Shown: positions 46,353 to 57,159 of the stretch, piece by piece | How the letters are laid out: every line of letters begins with the position of its first letter | Position numbering within the stretch: the stretch's first letter is position 1 | From: Gemmataceae bacterium | GTDB lineage: Bacteria > Planctomycetota > Planctomycetia > Gemmatales > Gemmataceae | Direction of reading: 5' to 3' | NCBI GenBank assembly: GCA_003136315.1 | Contig: PLDW01000323.1 | Location: 1-64,000, forward strand | DNA: 64,000 bases | Notes under the pieces: model-generated | Seen by the model: the letters and a program-made list of their open reading frames with translations, nothing else | What the model was told of the DNA's origin: nothing | Database searches by the model: none | Made by a program: the position numbers and the translations under genes

Positions 46353-46462
46353 GGAAGCCAGGCAGCGAACGTCCTGTGGGCGCTCGCTGAGAAAGGGCTG
46401 ACCGCTCCGCCTCTGCGCGAAGCCATAGCCGCCGAAGTAGGATTCTGATCGGAGGAGTTCCG

Positions 46463-47227
46463 ATGCCCATGCACGACTGGACCCGCGTCCCGGACGGGAT
46501 CTTCCATGCCTTCCACCACCGGTGGATCTCGGCCCTGAGCGACACAATGAACTCCGGGCTGTTGCCCAGGGATTTGTATGCCCTGCCGGAACAGTCCGCA
46601 GCCCGGTTCACGCCGGACATGCTCACCCTCCAGGCGAGCCGTCCCGATCCCGCCGAGGTGAACGGCACCGGAGATGGGCTCGCCACTGCCCCAGGGACCG
46701 TGACCACCCTCCAGACTCGTCCGGCGACCCGGTTCATTGCCGAGGCCGAAGATGGATACTACCACCGCAAGAAAAGCGTCGTCGCTGTCCGGCACGTCAG
46801 TGGAGACCGGATTGTCGCCTTGCTGGAGATCGTCTCACCGGGAAACAAGTCGGGGCAGTACCAGATCGACACGTTCGTCCGGAAGGCGTGCGATTTCATC
46901 GAAAGCCGCATCCACCTCCTCATCATCGACCCGCATCCGCCCGGGCCGCGCGACCCGGATGGCGTCCACGCTCTGATCTGGCGGGCGTTTCACCCGGAGC
47001 CGTTCCACCTCCCGCCTGACAAGCAGCTCACTCTCGCCGCCTACGAGTGCGACATGATCACCCGGGCTTTCATCGAAGCGATCGCTGTGGGCGACCTACT
47101 CCCGGACATGCCGCTGTTCCTCGTCCCCGACGGGTGCGTCATGGTCCCCCTGGAAGCGACCTACCGGGCCGCGTTCGAGGCCCAGCCGCGGCGGTGGCGG
47201 GATGTCCTCCAGCCTCCGGCTCGTTGA
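46463..47227 (+). CDS. DUF4058 family protein
   Basis: A 254-residue protein with the full DUF4058 pattern: MPMHDWTRVPDGIFHAFHHRWISALSDTMNSGLLPRDLYALPEQ at the start, VAVRHVSGDRIVALLEIVSPGNKSG in the middle and DKQLTLAAYECD near the end. The VALLEIVSPGNK strand contains an E-x-nK arrangement typical of PD-(D/E)XK-related folds. The family is abundant in Gemmata-type planctomycetes and cyanobacteria; its role is not established. It has no signal or membrane helix. The next gene on the same strand also has an E-x-K core, which suggests a common theme. Confidence 0.85.
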   Translation: MPMHDWTRVPDGIFHAFHHRWISALSDTMNSGLLPRDLYALPEQSAARFTPDMLTLQASRPDPAEVNGTGDGLATAPGTVTTLQTRPATRFIAEAEDGYYHRKKSVVAVRHVSGDRIVALLEIVSPGNKSGQYQIDTFVRKACDFIESRIHLLIIDPHPPGPRDPDGVHALIWRAFHPEPFHLPPDKQLTLAAYECDMITRAFIEAIAVGDLLPDMPLFLVPDGCVMVPLEATYRAAFEAQPRRWRDVLQPPAR

Positions 47228-47264
47228 TCCGCCACAGGTGCTACAATGGTCTTGGAGGTGCGGC

Positions 47265-47888
47265 ATGGCTTATAGCAACTTCACGCTCCCGTCTGCCCTG
47301 GAACAATTTGGTTTGAACCTGACGACGAGCGAGCCACTGTTCTCGGGCGTCCGGGCGGTCGATGCAGGACCGAGAGTTCATCAGACCCTCGAAACGCTCG
47401 GCCAACTTGCCCTGAGTGTGAATACGGAGAAGGCCCGGTCCGAGTGGCTGATCGCGCCTGTGTTGGGGGAGTTGTGGCTACGTGCCCGCCGGACGATCTG
47501 CCTGTTGTCCGGTGTCGATTTCACGTTTGACCGCGAGGCCGGGCTGACCGGAGTGGTCGATTTCCTGATCGGGAAGGGACCGCAGGTGTCGTTCATGACG
47601 GCCCCGGTTTTGGCGGTCGTTGAAGGTAAGAACGAGAGCATTCCGGGCGGGCAGGGCCAGTGCGCAGCCGAGATGGTCGCGTCCCTCCGGTTCAACGAGA
47701 AGACGAAGACCAAAATTGACACGGTCTACGGGGTTGTCACCACCGGGGACAACTGGCGCTTTCACCGGCTCCGCGGGAACGAACTTGCTATCGACACGCA
47801 CGAATATATCACATCGGAAGTGGATCAGATCCTCGGGAATCTCCTGTACATCGTGGGGATGAACCCTGCCGACGCGCCCCATGCCTGA
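47265..47888 (+). CDS. PD-(D/E)XK-like hypothetical protein
   Basis: A 207-residue protein with GGAGG well placed before the ATG. GVVDFLIGKG followed by VLAVVEGKNES gives the D ... ExK core of the PD-(D/E)XK nuclease superfamily, and KARSEWLIAPVLGELW is the conserved helix before it. Relatives are found in cyanobacteria and planctomycetes as uncharacterised proteins. It lies 37 bases after the DUF4058 gene and converges on uvrA. Confidence 0.7.
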   Translation: MAYSNFTLPSALEQFGLNLTTSEPLFSGVRAVDAGPRVHQTLETLGQLALSVNTEKARSEWLIAPVLGELWLRARRTICLLSGVDFTFDREAGLTGVVDFLIGKGPQVSFMTAPVLAVVEGKNESIPGGQGQCAAEMVASLRFNEKTKTKIDTVYGVVTTGDNWRFHRLRGNELAIDTHEYITSEVDQILGNLLYIVGMNPADAPHA

Positions 47889-47937
47889 GCCCGACCTCAC
47901 TTGCAGGGGGCACATCGGTCTGCTGGGCTGATCGTCA

Positions 47938-50900
47938 TCACCCCGCTTCTTTCCCTGCGACCTCGCCGAATGCCTGGCGATAGCCCTGGAGGTGCTCCGC
48001 CAGGAGCGATTTGAGCTTTCCAGCATTGAAGTGATCCGCGGACACGAAACGGAGTTTGAGCACATCCGACCTGTCGTTCCGGTCCGACTCCACTGCTGCA
48101 TCCCGGCCGAACCCCTCCACCCGGCTGAGGTTGAACTGGCCGGGTTTCCCCACGAACCAACATTCCAGAGCCGCCGACTCCTTTGTCTTGAGCCGACACC
48201 AGAACCGCGAAGACCCTGGCGGGCGGATGGTCACAGCGTCCCGGACATCCCACTTGAACTCCAACGTCGGGTCGATTTCGCGAATGAGCTTGACCACTTT
48301 CGGAAGGAGTCCACGATCCCACTTTGCCGGTTTGCCTGGTGGGAAGCCCTTCTCGGAGAGATGCCACTTCTCGCCGTCTTTCTTCCAGGGCATCTGGCCT
48401 TCCACACCGCCTGCCAGTTCGCGGAGCCGTCCCAGAAAGGCGTCGGCCGCCTTCGACAGGAACGACCGGAAGGCCGCGGTGTCGATCTCCTCCTTCTTGT
48501 GGACCACCACCACAACGTGTTGCAACCCCGGGGCATTGACCACCTCGACCCGGTTCCCATCCCGGGCGTATCCCTCCAGTCCCGGGGTATCCGACAGTGG
48601 CCGCAGGCCAAGGGACGCCGCAAGAGAGTCGCCCTTGAACGTCCGGCCCGGTACCCGGAACACCAGTTTCAGGTACGCTTCGTGCCCGGTCATGGCGTGC
48701 AGGAACCAGCCATCGGCTTTTTTCGGTGCGGCGATCTCCACGATACTCCGATGGTTCCAGTTCGTATCCGAGAACGTCCCGAGCTGATGGACCTCCTCGA
48801 TCACCCATGAGAGCGCCGATCCGTCCCACTTCGCCGGCTTCCCGGTGGTCGTGACCCGATCGGCAGTGTGCCACTTCGGCCCATCCACCTCCCACGGGAG
48901 TTTGGCGTCCTTGCCAACGTCGGTGATGTCGAGGTCGCCGGCCTGTGCCCGAAGGTGCGCCTCCGGGTCGAACGGCACTCGCTCCGCATGTGGACCGGCT
49001 TCGAGGACGGGTTTCAGGACGCGGCCAGTGTGCGAGGTGAGCCCCGCTGATCGCCGGGTAGGATCGACCGCCTGGCGGACGATGTCTTCGGGTGTGCCAC
49101 ATGCCACCACCTGGCCGCCCCGAATTCCGGCCTCCGGCCCCATGTCGATGACCCAGTCGGCGGTCTTGATGACGTCCAGATTGTGCTCGACCGTGATGAC
49201 CGTGTTCCCGAGGTCGACGAGTCGGTGAAGCACATCCAGAAGTTTGCGGATATCATCGAAGTGCAGCCCGGTCGTCGGCTCATCGAGTAGATACAGTGTC
49301 TTCCCCGTGCTCGGCCGTGCGAGTTCCGCAGCGAGTTTCACCCGCTGAGCCTCGCCGCCAGACATGGTCGGAGCGGGTTGGCCCAGGGCCATGTAGCCGA
49401 GCCCCACATCATCGAGGGTGCGAAGGACGGTGCGGATTTTCGGGATATTCCCGAACAGATCCAGGGCCTCCCCGACCCGCATGGTGAGGACATCGGCGAT
49501 ACTGCGGCCGTGGTATTTCACGGCGAGCGTCTCGGGGTTGTAGCGGCTCCCGCCGCAAGTATCGCACTCGACCCACACATCGGGCAGAAAGTGCATTTCG
49601 ATCTTCTTCTGCCCCATCCCCTCGCAGGCTTCGCACCTCCCGCCTTTCTGGTTGAAGCTAAACCGTCGCGGGTGGTAGCCACGCACCTTGGATTCCGGCA
49701 GCCTGGCGAATAGCTCGCGGATGAGGTCAAACACTCCTGTGTAAGTGGCCGGGTTGGAGGAGGGCGAGTTCCCAATCGGATCCTGATCGACATTGATAAT
49801 CTTGTCGATCTGATCGAGCCCACGGATTTCGTCGTGCGCCGCACCGATCGTTCTGGCACGATGGAGCTTCCTGGCCAGTGTGTTGTACAGCACTTCGTTG
49901 ACAAGAGAGGATTTCCCTGATCCGCTCACACCGGTGACTGCGACAAATGCTCCGAGTGGCAGATGAACATCGACATTCTTGAGATTATTCTGCCGGGCAC
50001 CCAGGATGGAAAGTACATGCCCAGATGGAGCGAGTGCGGCCACCTCCTGGGCGGTCAATGTCTCGTCAGGGAGGGCAGGGGAGACCCTGGCGGCGCTGGC
50101 CCTCTCTCCCTTTTTCTTTGAAGGTGTGGGAGTGAGTTCCTCCCTTCGGAGCCTCCGGTTCGTTGGGACTGGGATCGCGAGTTTCCCGGCGAGGTATTTC
50201 CCCGTCAGTGACTCCTTGGCCTTGAGTATCTGCTTGGGAGTGCCACTTGCGGAGATTTCGCCGCCCTGGTCGCCAGCTCCCGGGCCGAAGTCGAGGAGGT
50301 AGTCGGCCGACCCGATCACCTCCCGGTCGTGCTCGACCAGGATGAGGGTGTTGCCCAGATCCCGGAGGCGGTGGAGGGCTGCCAGCAGCCGCTCGTTGTC
50401 GCGCGGATGGAGGCCGATTGTGGGTTCATCCAGAACGTACAGCACCCCTGTCAGACCCGAGCCGATCTGCGAGGCGAGGCGGATTCGTTGCGCTTCGCCT
50501 CCGGACAAGGTCGGACCGGGGCGAGAGAGCGAAAGGTAGTCGAGACCGACATCGACCAGGAATTTGAGTCGGTTGCCGATCTCGCGGAGAACCTCGCCCG
50601 CCACCTGGCGATCATGGTCGGTGAGGTCGAGGCCGTTGAAAAGGGCGAGAGTGTCGCCCAGGGGTTTGTCGACCATGTCGCCGAGGGTGATCCCCCCGAA
50701 CCGAGTGGCCGCGGCGTCGGACCTGAGCCGCGAGCCGTGGCAGGCAGAGCAGGGCACCTCGTCTACCAGATGGTCGAGTCGCTGACGGTAGACGAAGCTC
50801 ACGCGGGACGCCTCGTCCACCGCGGGAAAGAGGCCCTTGTACTGAAACTTCGGCGATTGAGAATTGGGGGTTGCCGAAGCAGATGAAGTGGGTCGTTTCG

Positions 50901-53900
50901 GTTTCTTCTTTGCCTCGGTAGTTCGCTGCGATCCGGCATTCCCTCCCGGTTCCGATTGCAAGAGCAGCCACGCATCCCCCGTTCCGTGGAGGATCGCCCG
51001 CTGGTGGGCGGGGTCGAGCTGGTCGTAAGGGCTATCGAGGTCAAATCCGGCGTGTCGGGAAATGGCCTCTGCAAACGGCAGCCAGGGCGATCCCGGCTCA
51101 AGCCCTGGCCAGCCAGCAACCGCTCCCGCGCGGAGTGTCAGGGCCGGGTCGCGGATGAGCAGATTCGCATTCGCCCCGCGCTGGACACCGAGCCCCTCGC
51201 AGGTCGGACACCACCCCAGCGGGCTATTGAACGAGTAGTGGTGCGGGTTGAGCGGCTCGAAGCTCAGATTGCAGCGGTCGCACGCCAGGTGTTGGGAGTA
51301 CTTCTCGACCTTCCACTTCGTCTCGTCACGGTCCGGATCGACATACCCGATGTGCATCACTCCGCGCCCCAGGTCGAGCGCCTGCTCAACCGCCTCGGCC
51401 ACCCGGGTGCGTGTGCCGGGGCGAACCACGTTCCGATCAACCACGACTTCCACCGCGTGTCGGCGGCGGTGATCGATCACAGGAGCTTCGTCGACCGAGT
51501 ACGATTTCCCATCCACCCGCATTCGCACATATCCCGCCCGGCGGATTTCCTCCCACAGCGTTTCGTACTTCTCCTGCCCTTTGCGTTCGAGCGGGGCCAT
51601 GATGTAGAGCTTGGTCCCTTCTGGAAGGCCGACCACCTTATCGACGATCTCATCGGCCGTCTGGGTGCCGACTGACTGGCCGCAGGTGGGGCAGTGCCGC
51701 TGACCAAGCCGGGCGTAGAGGATGCGAAGGTAGTCGTACACCTCCGTCACAGTGCCGACGGTCGATCGCGGGCTCTTGCTCGTTGTTTTCTGCTCGATAC
51801 TGATCGCGGGCGACAGTCCGCTGATATGCTCGACCCTGGGTTTCTGCACCTGGCCGAGAAACTGCCGGGCGTAGCTGGAGAGCGATTCCACATAGCGCCG
51901 CTGACCCTCAGCGTAAATCGTATCGAGCGCAAGCGATGATTTCCCCGACCCGCTCGGGCCACAGAACACTGACATCTTCTCCCGGGGCAAGCGGGCGTTG
52001 ATGTGTTTCAGGTTGTGCTGACTGGCTCCCTGAATCTCCAGATGTGTGATATATCCGTTTTTCGTGTTTGGTGTTTGGAGTTTGGAGTTTCGCGTTTTGT
52101 CTTCATTCTTCGCTCCGCGCTCCACGTTCCGCGTTCCGCGCTCTACCCGAAGGATCGGTCGAAGCGCCTCTCCAGTGTAGGACGTTGAGCATTTGGCCAC
52201 AGCTTCCGGAGTCCCCGCAACGACGACCCTGCCGCCCCCGGAGCCGCCTTCCGGACCCATGTCGATCACCCAGTCGGCCGTCTTGATGACATCCAGGTTG
52301 TGCTCGATCACGAGCACGGTATTGCCCTGGGCAACGAATCCGTGAAGGACATCGAGCAGTTTCCGGACGTCCTCGAAGTGGAGCCCGGTGGTGGGCTCAT
52401 CCAGGATGTAGAGAGTCTTTCCGGTTCCCCGGCGCACGAGTTCCTTGGCGAGTTTGATCCTCTGGGCTTCACCACCCGAGAGGGTCGGCGAGGCCTGCCC
52501 GATCTTGATGTAGTCGAGGCCGACATCGTGCAGCGTCTGGAGCATGGCGCGGATCTTGGGAACGTGCTCGAAGTGGTCGAGCGCTTCGGCCACCTCCATT
52601 TCCAGCACATCGTGGATCGATTTCCCGCGGTACTTGACCTGGAGGGTTTCCCGGTTGAACCGCCGGCCCTCGCAGACCGGGCAAGTGACCCACACATCGG
52701 CCAGGAAGTCCATCTCCAGCCGGTTCGCCCCGTTCCCCTCGCAGGCTTCGCACCGTCCGCCCGGCTTGTTGAAACTGAACCGGCCGGGCTGGTAGCCGCG
52801 GACCTTGGCATCCGACATTTCGGCGTACAGTGACCGGATCTCGTCCCAGAGCTTAATATACGTACCCGGATTCGATCGAGGTGTGCGGCCAATCGGGGCC
52901 TGGTCGATGTCGATCACCTTATCGACGCGCTCGACTCCCTCGATCCGATCCGCCATCGAGCGAAACGAGGTCTGGATGGTGCGGGTGTCTGCGTCTTCGG
53001 CCTCCTCCTCTGACTCCTCGGGTCCGGCCTCGGCTTGCCGCATCCCGGATCGCAACACGTCGTTAACGAGCGACGATTTCCCCGATCCGCTCACCCCGGT
53101 CACCACCACGAACACACCCAGTGGAATGTCAACCGTCACATCCTTGAGGTTGTTCTGCCGTGCCCCGATAATGCGAAGTCGGTGACCGGCGACGACTGGC
53201 CGACGGCTGGCTGGAACCGCAATCTCTTTCGTTCCGGTCAGATACTGGCCGGTCAAACTGTTCGGGTCAGCGAGAACGGCCGCGGGCTTCCCGGCCGCCA
53301 CCACCTTGCCGCCGCGGATACCCGGACCCGGGCCAAAGTCGACGAGGTAATCGGCGGCCCGCATGGTGTCTTCATCGTGCTCGACGACGAGGACGGTGTT
53401 TCCCATGTCGCGGAGGCGTTCGAGGCTGGCCAGGAGGCGGGCGTTGTCGCGCGGGTGGAGACCGATACTTGGCTCATCCAGTACATACAGAACGCCGACA
53501 AGCCCTGACCCGATCTGGCCAGCGAGGCGGATGCGCTGGGCTTCGCCGCCGGAGAGCGACGGGGCAGGGCGGTCGAGTGTGAGATAGTGGAGCCCGACAT
53601 TGAGGAGAAAGCCGAGCCGAGCCCGGATCTCCTTGAGCAGTTCCCCGGCGATTGTCTTCGCATTGGCGGCCAGGGCCGCCTCATACCCATCGAGCCAGGG
53701 GACGAGGCCCCCGATCGGTGTCCGCCCGACCTCCACGAGGGTTTTTCCCCCGACCCGGACAGCACGGGCCTGGGAGTTCAACCGTTGCCCCTGACAGGCC
53801 GGGCACCGGACCACACGCATGTACTTTTCGAGCTGCATTCGCCGCGGTCCGGAGGCCGCTTTTCGGAACTGCGCCAGGAGTTGGGGAACGATCCCCTCCC

Positions 53901-55089
53901 ACGTCCCACCATGTTTCCAGACGGCCCCATTTCGCTGTTTCCACTCCCACACGACATGGGCATCGCCGCCACCATTGAGGAGAATGTTGCGGTGCTCTTC
54001 GGGCAGATCCTTCCAGGCGGTCTTGAGGTCGATTCCGAACGTCTTGGCCACCCCTTCGTAAATGTGCTTCCGCCAACGGCCCATCCCCTTGAGTGGGCCG
54101 ACGATTGGGACCGCCCCGGCGTACAGGCTCAGATCGGGATCGGGGACGAGGAGATCCGGGTCGAACGTGAACTGATTCCCAAGCCCATCGCACGAGGGGC
54201 ACATCCCGTGCGGGCTATTGAAGCTAAAGAGTTGCGGCGTCGGCGGCTCGTAACTGACCCCGCAATGGGTGCAAGCGTAATGCGCGGAAAGAAGAATATC
54301 GGCCGGGCCTTCGCTCTCCAAAGCATCTGCCGCGTCTGGGTCGGCGGGTCGGTCTCCTGACTCGATCGCAATGATCAGATTCCCCTCGGCCAGTGCGAGT
54401 GCCTGCTCGACCGCCTCGGCCACTCGCACCCGGAACCCACCCTCGCCGGTTCCGCGCTGGACCAGCCGATCGATCGCGATCTCGATCGTGTGCTTGATCC
54501 GCTTGTCGAGCTTGAGGTCGTCCCCGAGTTTGACGGCCTGACCATCGACCCGAGCGCGGACGTATCCTCGACGGACCATGTCGGCGAAGAAGTCCTTGAA
54601 CTCGCCCTTTTGGCCACGGACGACCGGAGCGAGAATGGTGAACCGTGTGCCGGCCGGCAGCGCCAAAATCCGGGCGACGATTTGCTCGCGGGTTTGGGCG
54701 GTGATGGGCCGCTCGCACCTGGGGCAATGCCCCTGGCCGAGCCGGGCGTACAGAACCCGCAGGTAGTCCGACACTTCGGTAATTGTGCCGACCGTCGACC
54801 GCGGGTTCCGGCCTGCCGTCTTCTGCTGGATGCTGACAGCCGGGGACAGCCCGCCGATGTAATCGACGTCCGGTTTGGGGAGCTGGCCGAGGAACTGGCG
54901 AGCGTAACTGGAGAGGGATTCGACGTATCGGCGCTGCCCCTCGGCGTAGATCGTGTCGAAGGCGAGCGAACTCTTACCGGAGCCACTCACCCCGGTGAAG
55001 ACGATCAAGCTATTCCGGGGGAGCTCAAGGTTGACGTTTTGGAGGTTATGCTCGCGCGCTCCGCGCACGACAATGGTCTGTGTGTCCAT
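47938..55089 (-). CDS. uvrA: Double UvrA: two excinuclease UvrA proteins fused in one chain, with a C-terminal extension
   Basis: A 2383-residue protein; normal UvrA has about 940-1000. The ATG at 55089 starts [19 protein letters not shown]. Residues 1 to ~980 are a full UvrA with Walker A at K39 (GVSGSGKSS), zinc-binding CTHC/CPSC and CEAC/CPVC clusters, two SGGEAQRI signatures, a second Walker A near 668 and LDEPTTGLH. Residues ~1013 to ~2025 repeat the whole plan, with Walker A near 1046 (GPSGSGKSS) and 1723, so four ATPase sites are present. The joint is low-complexity. The last ~350 residues are extra, with two related units ([13 protein letters not shown] ... [14 protein letters not shown] and [13 protein letters not shown] ... 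[14 protein letters not shown]). UvrA works as a dimer in nucleotide excision repair, so the chain may form an internal dimer. Confidence 0.95.
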   Translation of the reverse strand: MDTQTIVVRGAREHNLQNVNLELPRNSLIVFTGVSGSGKSSLAFDTIYAEGQRRYVESLSSYARQFLGQLPKPDVDYIGGLSPAVSIQQKTAGRNPRSTVGTITEVSDYLRVLYARLGQGHCPRCERPITAQTREQIVARILALPAGTRFTILAPVVRGQKGEFKDFFADMVRRGYVRARVDGQAVKLGDDLKLDKRIKHTIEIAIDRLVQRGTGEGGFRVRVAEAVEQALALAEGNLIIAIESGDRPADPDAADALESEGPADILLSAHYACTHCGVSYEPPTPQLFSFNSPHGMCPSCDGLGNQFTFDPDLLVPDPDLSLYAGAVPIVGPLKGMGRWRKHIYEGVAKTFGIDLKTAWKDLPEEHRNILLNGGGDAHVVWEWKQRNGAVWKHGGTWEGIVPQLLAQFRKAASGPRRMQLEKYMRVVRCPACQGQRLNSQARAVRVGGKTLVEVGRTPIGGLVPWLDGYEAALAANAKTIAGELLKEIRARLGFLLNVGLHYLTLDRPAPSLSGGEAQRIRLAGQIGSGLVGVLYVLDEPSIGLHPRDNARLLASLERLRDMGNTVLVVEHDEDTMRAADYLVDFGPGPGIRGGKVVAAGKPAAVLADPNSLTGQYLTGTKEIAVPASRRPVVAGHRLRIIGARQNNLKDVTVDIPLGVFVVVTGVSGSGKSSLVNDVLRSGMRQAEAGPEESEEEAEDADTRTIQTSFRSMADRIEGVERVDKVIDIDQAPIGRTPRSNPGTYIKLWDEIRSLYAEMSDAKVRGYQPGRFSFNKPGGRCEACEGNGANRLEMDFLADVWVTCPVCEGRRFNRETLQVKYRGKSIHDVLEMEVAEALDHFEHVPKIRAMLQTLHDVGLDYIKIGQASPTLSGGEAQRIKLAKELVRRGTGKTLYILDEPTTGLHFEDVRKLLDVLHGFVAQGNTVLVIEHNLDVIKTADWVIDMGPEGGSGGGRVVVAGTPEAVAKCSTSYTGEALRPILRVERGTRNVERGAKNEDKTRNSKLQTPNTKNGYITHLEIQGASQHNLKHINARLPREKMSVFCGPSGSGKSSLALDTIYAEGQRRYVESLSSYARQFLGQVQKPRVEHISGLSPAISIEQKTTSKSPRSTVGTVTEVYDYLRILYARLGQRHCPTCGQSVGTQTADEIVDKVVGLPEGTKLYIMAPLERKGQEKYETLWEEIRRAGYVRMRVDGKSYSVDEAPVIDHRRRHAVEVVVDRNVVRPGTRTRVAEAVEQALDLGRGVMHIGYVDPDRDETKWKVEKYSQHLACDRCNLSFEPLNPHHYSFNSPLGWCPTCEGLGVQRGANANLLIRDPALTLRAGAVAGWPGLEPGSPWLPFAEAISRHAGFDLDSPYDQLDPAHQRAILHGTGDAWLLLQSEPGGNAGSQRTTEAKKKPKRPTSSASATPNSQSPKFQYKGLFPAVDEASRVSFVYRQRLDHLVDEVPCSACHGSRLRSDAAATRFGGITLGDMVDKPLGDTLALFNGLDLTDHDRQVAGEVLREIGNRLKFLVDVGLDYLSLSRPGPTLSGGEAQRIRLASQIGSGLTGVLYVLDEPTIGLHPRDNERLLAALHRLRDLGNTLILVEHDREVIGSADYLLDFGPGAGDQGGEISASGTPKQILKAKESLTGKYLAGKLAIPVPTNRRLRREELTPTPSKKKGERASAARVSPALPDETLTAQEVAALAPSGHVLSILGARQNNLKNVDVHLPLGAFVAVTGVSGSGKSSLVNEVLYNTLARKLHRARTIGAAHDEIRGLDQIDKIINVDQDPIGNSPSSNPATYTGVFDLIRELFARLPESKVRGYHPRRFSFNQKGGRCEACEGMGQKKIEMHFLPDVWVECDTCGGSRYNPETLAVKYHGRSIADVLTMRVGEALDLFGNIPKIRTVLRTLDDVGLGYMALGQPAPTMSGGEAQRVKLAAELARPSTGKTLYLLDEPTTGLHFDDIRKLLDVLHRLVDLGNTVITVEHNLDVIKTADWVIDMGPEAGIRGGQVVACGTPEDIVRQAVDPTRRSAGLTSHTGRVLKPVLEAGPHAERVPFDPEAHLRAQAGDLDITDVGKDAKLPWEVDGPKWHTADRVTTTGKPAKWDGSALSWVIEEVHQLGTFSDTNWNHRSIVEIAAPKKADGWFLHAMTGHEAYLKLVFRVPGRTFKGDSLAASLGLRPLSDTPGLEGYARDGNRVEVVNAPGLQHVVVVVHKKEEIDTAAFRSFLSKAADAFLGRLRELAGGVEGQMPWKKDGEKWHLSEKGFPPGKPAKWDRGLLPKVVKLIREIDPTLEFKWDVRDAVTIRPPGSSRFWCRLKTKESAALECWFVGKPGQFNLSRVEGFGRDAAVESDRNDRSDVLKLRFVSADHFNAGKLKSLLAEHLQGYRQAFGEVAGKEAG
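50061..50151 (-). repeat. In-frame low-complexity insertion in the second UvrA half
   Basis: Codes for [20 protein letters not shown] and [10 protein letters not shown], ahead of the fourth ATPase domain. The DNA (ACTCACTCCCACACCTTC, AAAGGGAGAGAGGG, CTGCCCTCCCTGACGAG) looks like the dispersed intergenic repeats of Gemmata-type genomes and unlike conserved UvrA sequence. Judged by appearance only. Confidence 0.45.
52057..52144 (-). repeat. In-frame dispersed-type repeat forming the UvrA-UvrA joint
   Basis: The joint between the two UvrA halves reads [20 protein letters not shown] and KLQTPNTKN. The DNA (GGAACGCGGAACGTGGAGCG, GAAACTCCAAACTCCAAACACC) is a set of internal near-repeats of a kind usually seen between genes. 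It keeps frame and therefore fuses the halves. Confidence 0.55.
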
Positions 55090-55136
55090 AACGCCCGAGA
55101 CTCCTCCTGAGCGGGGCAGGGGGGAAGGGTACAGAG

Positions 55137-55157
55137 GAACAGTATAGCTGACTGTTC
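55137..55157 (-). promoter_or_regulatory. Palindromic operator over the uvrA promoter
   Basis: GAACAGT-N7-ACTGTTC is a perfect 7-bp inverted repeat. On the minus strand it contains TATACT (55146-55141), a -10 hexamer with a predicted start near 55134, 45 bases before the uvrA ATG. A palindrome over the -10 of uvrA is what an SOS-type LexA operator would look like, though the sequence matches neither the E. coli (CTGT-N8-ACAG) nor the Gram-positive consensus. Confidence 0.65.
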
Positions 55158-55263
55158 TCTCGGAGGAAACATGAGCCGTGCGTGTAGCAAGTTTTCCGGG
55201 AACATGAAGGGTTATCAACCTGAATGGCTGAGATCTCACAGCCTCGGGCAACGCCTGGGTTCA

Positions 55264-56469
55264 TCAGATCAGGTGTGCGTTTTCTCGCAGTTCCGCCACC
55301 ACAAAAGTGACGTCATCGGTCAGAGGGGAGTCGCCGCGGAAAGTCCGCTGAGTCTCCAGGAGCCGCGCGGTGAGACGGTCGGCCGGTTCGCCGCCATATT
55401 CCCGCAGGCAATCCCGCAATCGGTCTGTCCCGAACGTCTCGCCAATCTCGTTGCGAGTCTCGACCAGGCCATCGGTGTAGAAACACAACCGGTCCCCCGG
55501 TTCGAGTGCCACTTCCTGTTCGCGGTACACTTCCTGGGGCATGATCCCGAGCAGAAAACCCTGCGCTGTGAGAGTGTGGACGCCAGTTCGGGGGGAGTAG
55601 CGCAGTGGTGGAGGGTGCCCGGCAGTGGCGTAAGTCAACACCCGAGCCCGGCGGTCCAAGACCCCGTAGAAGGCGGTCACGAACCGGTCATCGGCGAGCC
55701 CCTGGAGTTGCCGGTTCATTGCAGCGAGTACCTCTCCAGGTCGGAGCGTCCCACCCGACACCTCGGCGAAGGCAATCCGGGACATGATGGCCACCATCGC
55801 GGCAGCGATGCTGTGCCCGCTCGCGTCGGCAATCAGGATGCCGAGGTGGTCCGGGGCGGGGCGGGCGATATCGTAGTAATCGCCTCCCAGGTGTTCGAGT
55901 GGGGCGTAATGGACTCCCCAACGGAGTTCAGGCCAGTCTGGCGGAGCGTGAGGCGTGAGAAGCCGGTTTTGGAAGCGCCCGGCCGCCCGGAGGTTAGCCC
56001 TTGACTCGGCATCCCGTGCGAGCAGGTGTTCATTGGCGAGACGAAGTTCCCGGGTTCTCTCCTCCACCGCCCGGCTCAGGTACTCCTCGCGGCGAGCAAC
56101 CAACATCCGGGGGGAGATCAAACCGATGACGTCTCCCGCTTCGACGACGGGCAGATGTCGAACCCGCAACCGCTCCAGTGTCCGCAGGGCGGCTTCCCAT
56201 CCTACCCCGGGTTCGATGGTATGCGGATTGCTTGTCATCCAGGCTGAGACCGGGAGTGACTGCCAGCCTGGGTTGGCCACAGCGACTCGGCGGAGCAAAT
56301 CCCGTTCGGTGAAGATCCCCACCAGCGACCGATCATTGTGGATAACCACCACGGCCGCGATGCGGTTCAGATTCATGAGCCCGAGAACCACATCGAGCGG
56401 ACAATCGGGGCCGACTGTCACCACGTCCGGTTGCATCACCTGGCGGACGGTTAACTGCGGGTTGCTCAT
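55264..56469 (-). CDS. CBS-pair protein with SpoIIE/PP2C phosphatase domain
   Basis: A 401-residue protein. Residues 1-125 are two CBS domains (VRQVMQPDVVTVGPDCPLDVVL, AVVVIHNDRSLVGIFTERDL; VSAWMTSNPHTIEPGV, RHLPVVEAGDVIGLI), which usually bind adenosine nucleotides. A short coiled coil (EERTRELRLANEHLLARDAES) leads to a SpoIIE-type phosphatase (about 175-398) with GGDYYDI, LIADASGHSIAAAMVA and DDVTFVV, the metal-binding aspartates of PP2C folds. It likely dephosphorylates an anti-sigma-factor antagonist or another Ser/Thr phosphoprotein in response to a nucleotide signal. It ends 174 bases before the uvrA start on the same strand. Confidence 0.9.
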   Translation of the reverse strand: MSNPQLTVRQVMQPDVVTVGPDCPLDVVLGLMNLNRIAAVVVIHNDRSLVGIFTERDLLRRVAVANPGWQSLPVSAWMTSNPHTIEPGVGWEAALRTLERLRVRHLPVVEAGDVIGLISPRMLVARREEYLSRAVEERTRELRLANEHLLARDAESRANLRAAGRFQNRLLTPHAPPDWPELRWGVHYAPLEHLGGDYYDIARPAPDHLGILIADASGHSIAAAMVAIMSRIAFAEVSGGTLRPGEVLAAMNRQLQGLADDRFVTAFYGVLDRRARVLTYATAGHPPPLRYSPRTGVHTLTAQGFLLGIMPQEVYREQEVALEPGDRLCFYTDGLVETRNEIGETFGTDRLRDCLREYGGEPADRLTARLLETQRTFRGDSPLTDDVTFVVAELRENAHLI

Positions 56470-56638
56470 GGGTTTCCGGCAAGCAAACCGGTCATTCGGG
56501 TCAGGATGGGTCCGTCGCATGGTATAATGTACCGAAGACCGCTTCGAGTGAGTTGCGTGAAGTTCGCCGACCGAACCTTGTCCTGGCCTCCGTTATGTGA
56601 TGAACAATACCGTGTCTCCTCCCACACAGGGTGACCAC

Positions 56639-57052
56639 ATGCTCCCCTCCATCCGGCAGGCGGCTGCTATCCCCGTCTCCGGCGGCCGGCTTTGCATGGT
56701 GAACTCGCGGAGTGGCCGCCGGTGGGTATTTCCGAAAGGACAGATCGACCCTGGTCATACTGCGGGAGAAACCGCACTGATTGAGGTCTGGGAAGAGGCG
56801 GGGCTCGTCGGAATCCCAGACCCTGAGCCGGTTGGGAGTTACGTCTACGAGAAGTACGGTCGCCAGCACCACGTCCTGGTCTACCGGTTGACGGTTACCG
56901 AGGCATTGGACCAGTGGCCGGAACAGGATTTCCGGCAGCGGTTGTGGCTGAGTGTCGACGAGGCAATCGACCGGGTCGAAGAGCCCGGTCTACGAGACAT
57001 CCTCCGACGGGTCTTCCACGTCTCCCACCCCGACCGGATCGCGACTGCCTGA
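56639..57052 (+). CDS. NUDIX hydrolase
   Basis: A 137-residue protein. The Nudix box is PKGQIDPGHTAGETAL-IEVWEEAGL: the EVxEE core that binds metal is present, but the first glutamate of the standard box is His and the Arg before EV is Ile. Such changes occur in diadenosine polyphosphate and inositol-pyrophosphate-type branches (PKGxID...). The ATG at 56639 is preceded by AGGGTG; a start at 56600 is also possible. It is divergent from the CBS-phosphatase gene. The substrate is probably a nucleoside diphosphate derivative. Confidence 0.85.
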   Translation: MLPSIRQAAAIPVSGGRLCMVNSRSGRRWVFPKGQIDPGHTAGETALIEVWEEAGLVGIPDPEPVGSYVYEKYGRQHHVLVYRLTVTEALDQWPEQDFRQRLWLSVDEAIDRVEEPGLRDILRRVFHVSHPDRIATA

Positions 57053-57055
57053 GTG

Positions 57056-57152
57056 CCTCATTCACCTTTCGGCAGACTGTGTCGACTCGACCCGCGGATC
57101 GGTCGCAATCTGGCCACAGTCCCAAACGGATTGACCGACCTCGTGAATGAGG
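57056..57152. repeat. Inverted repeat framing an intergenic gap
   Basis: CCTCATTCAC (57056-57065) and GTGAATGAGG (57143-57152) are perfect inverted copies with 77 bases between them, filling the gap between the NUDIX gene and the next start at 57160. Possibly a transcription signal or a small mobile unit. Confidence 0.5.
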
Positions 57153-57159
57153 GTCGAAC

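Noticed and set aside
49897-54360. Several 100-260 residue frames in other frames across uvrA
   Set aside because: All lie within the confirmed UvrA coding strand and show only Arg/Pro/Gly-rich shadow composition.
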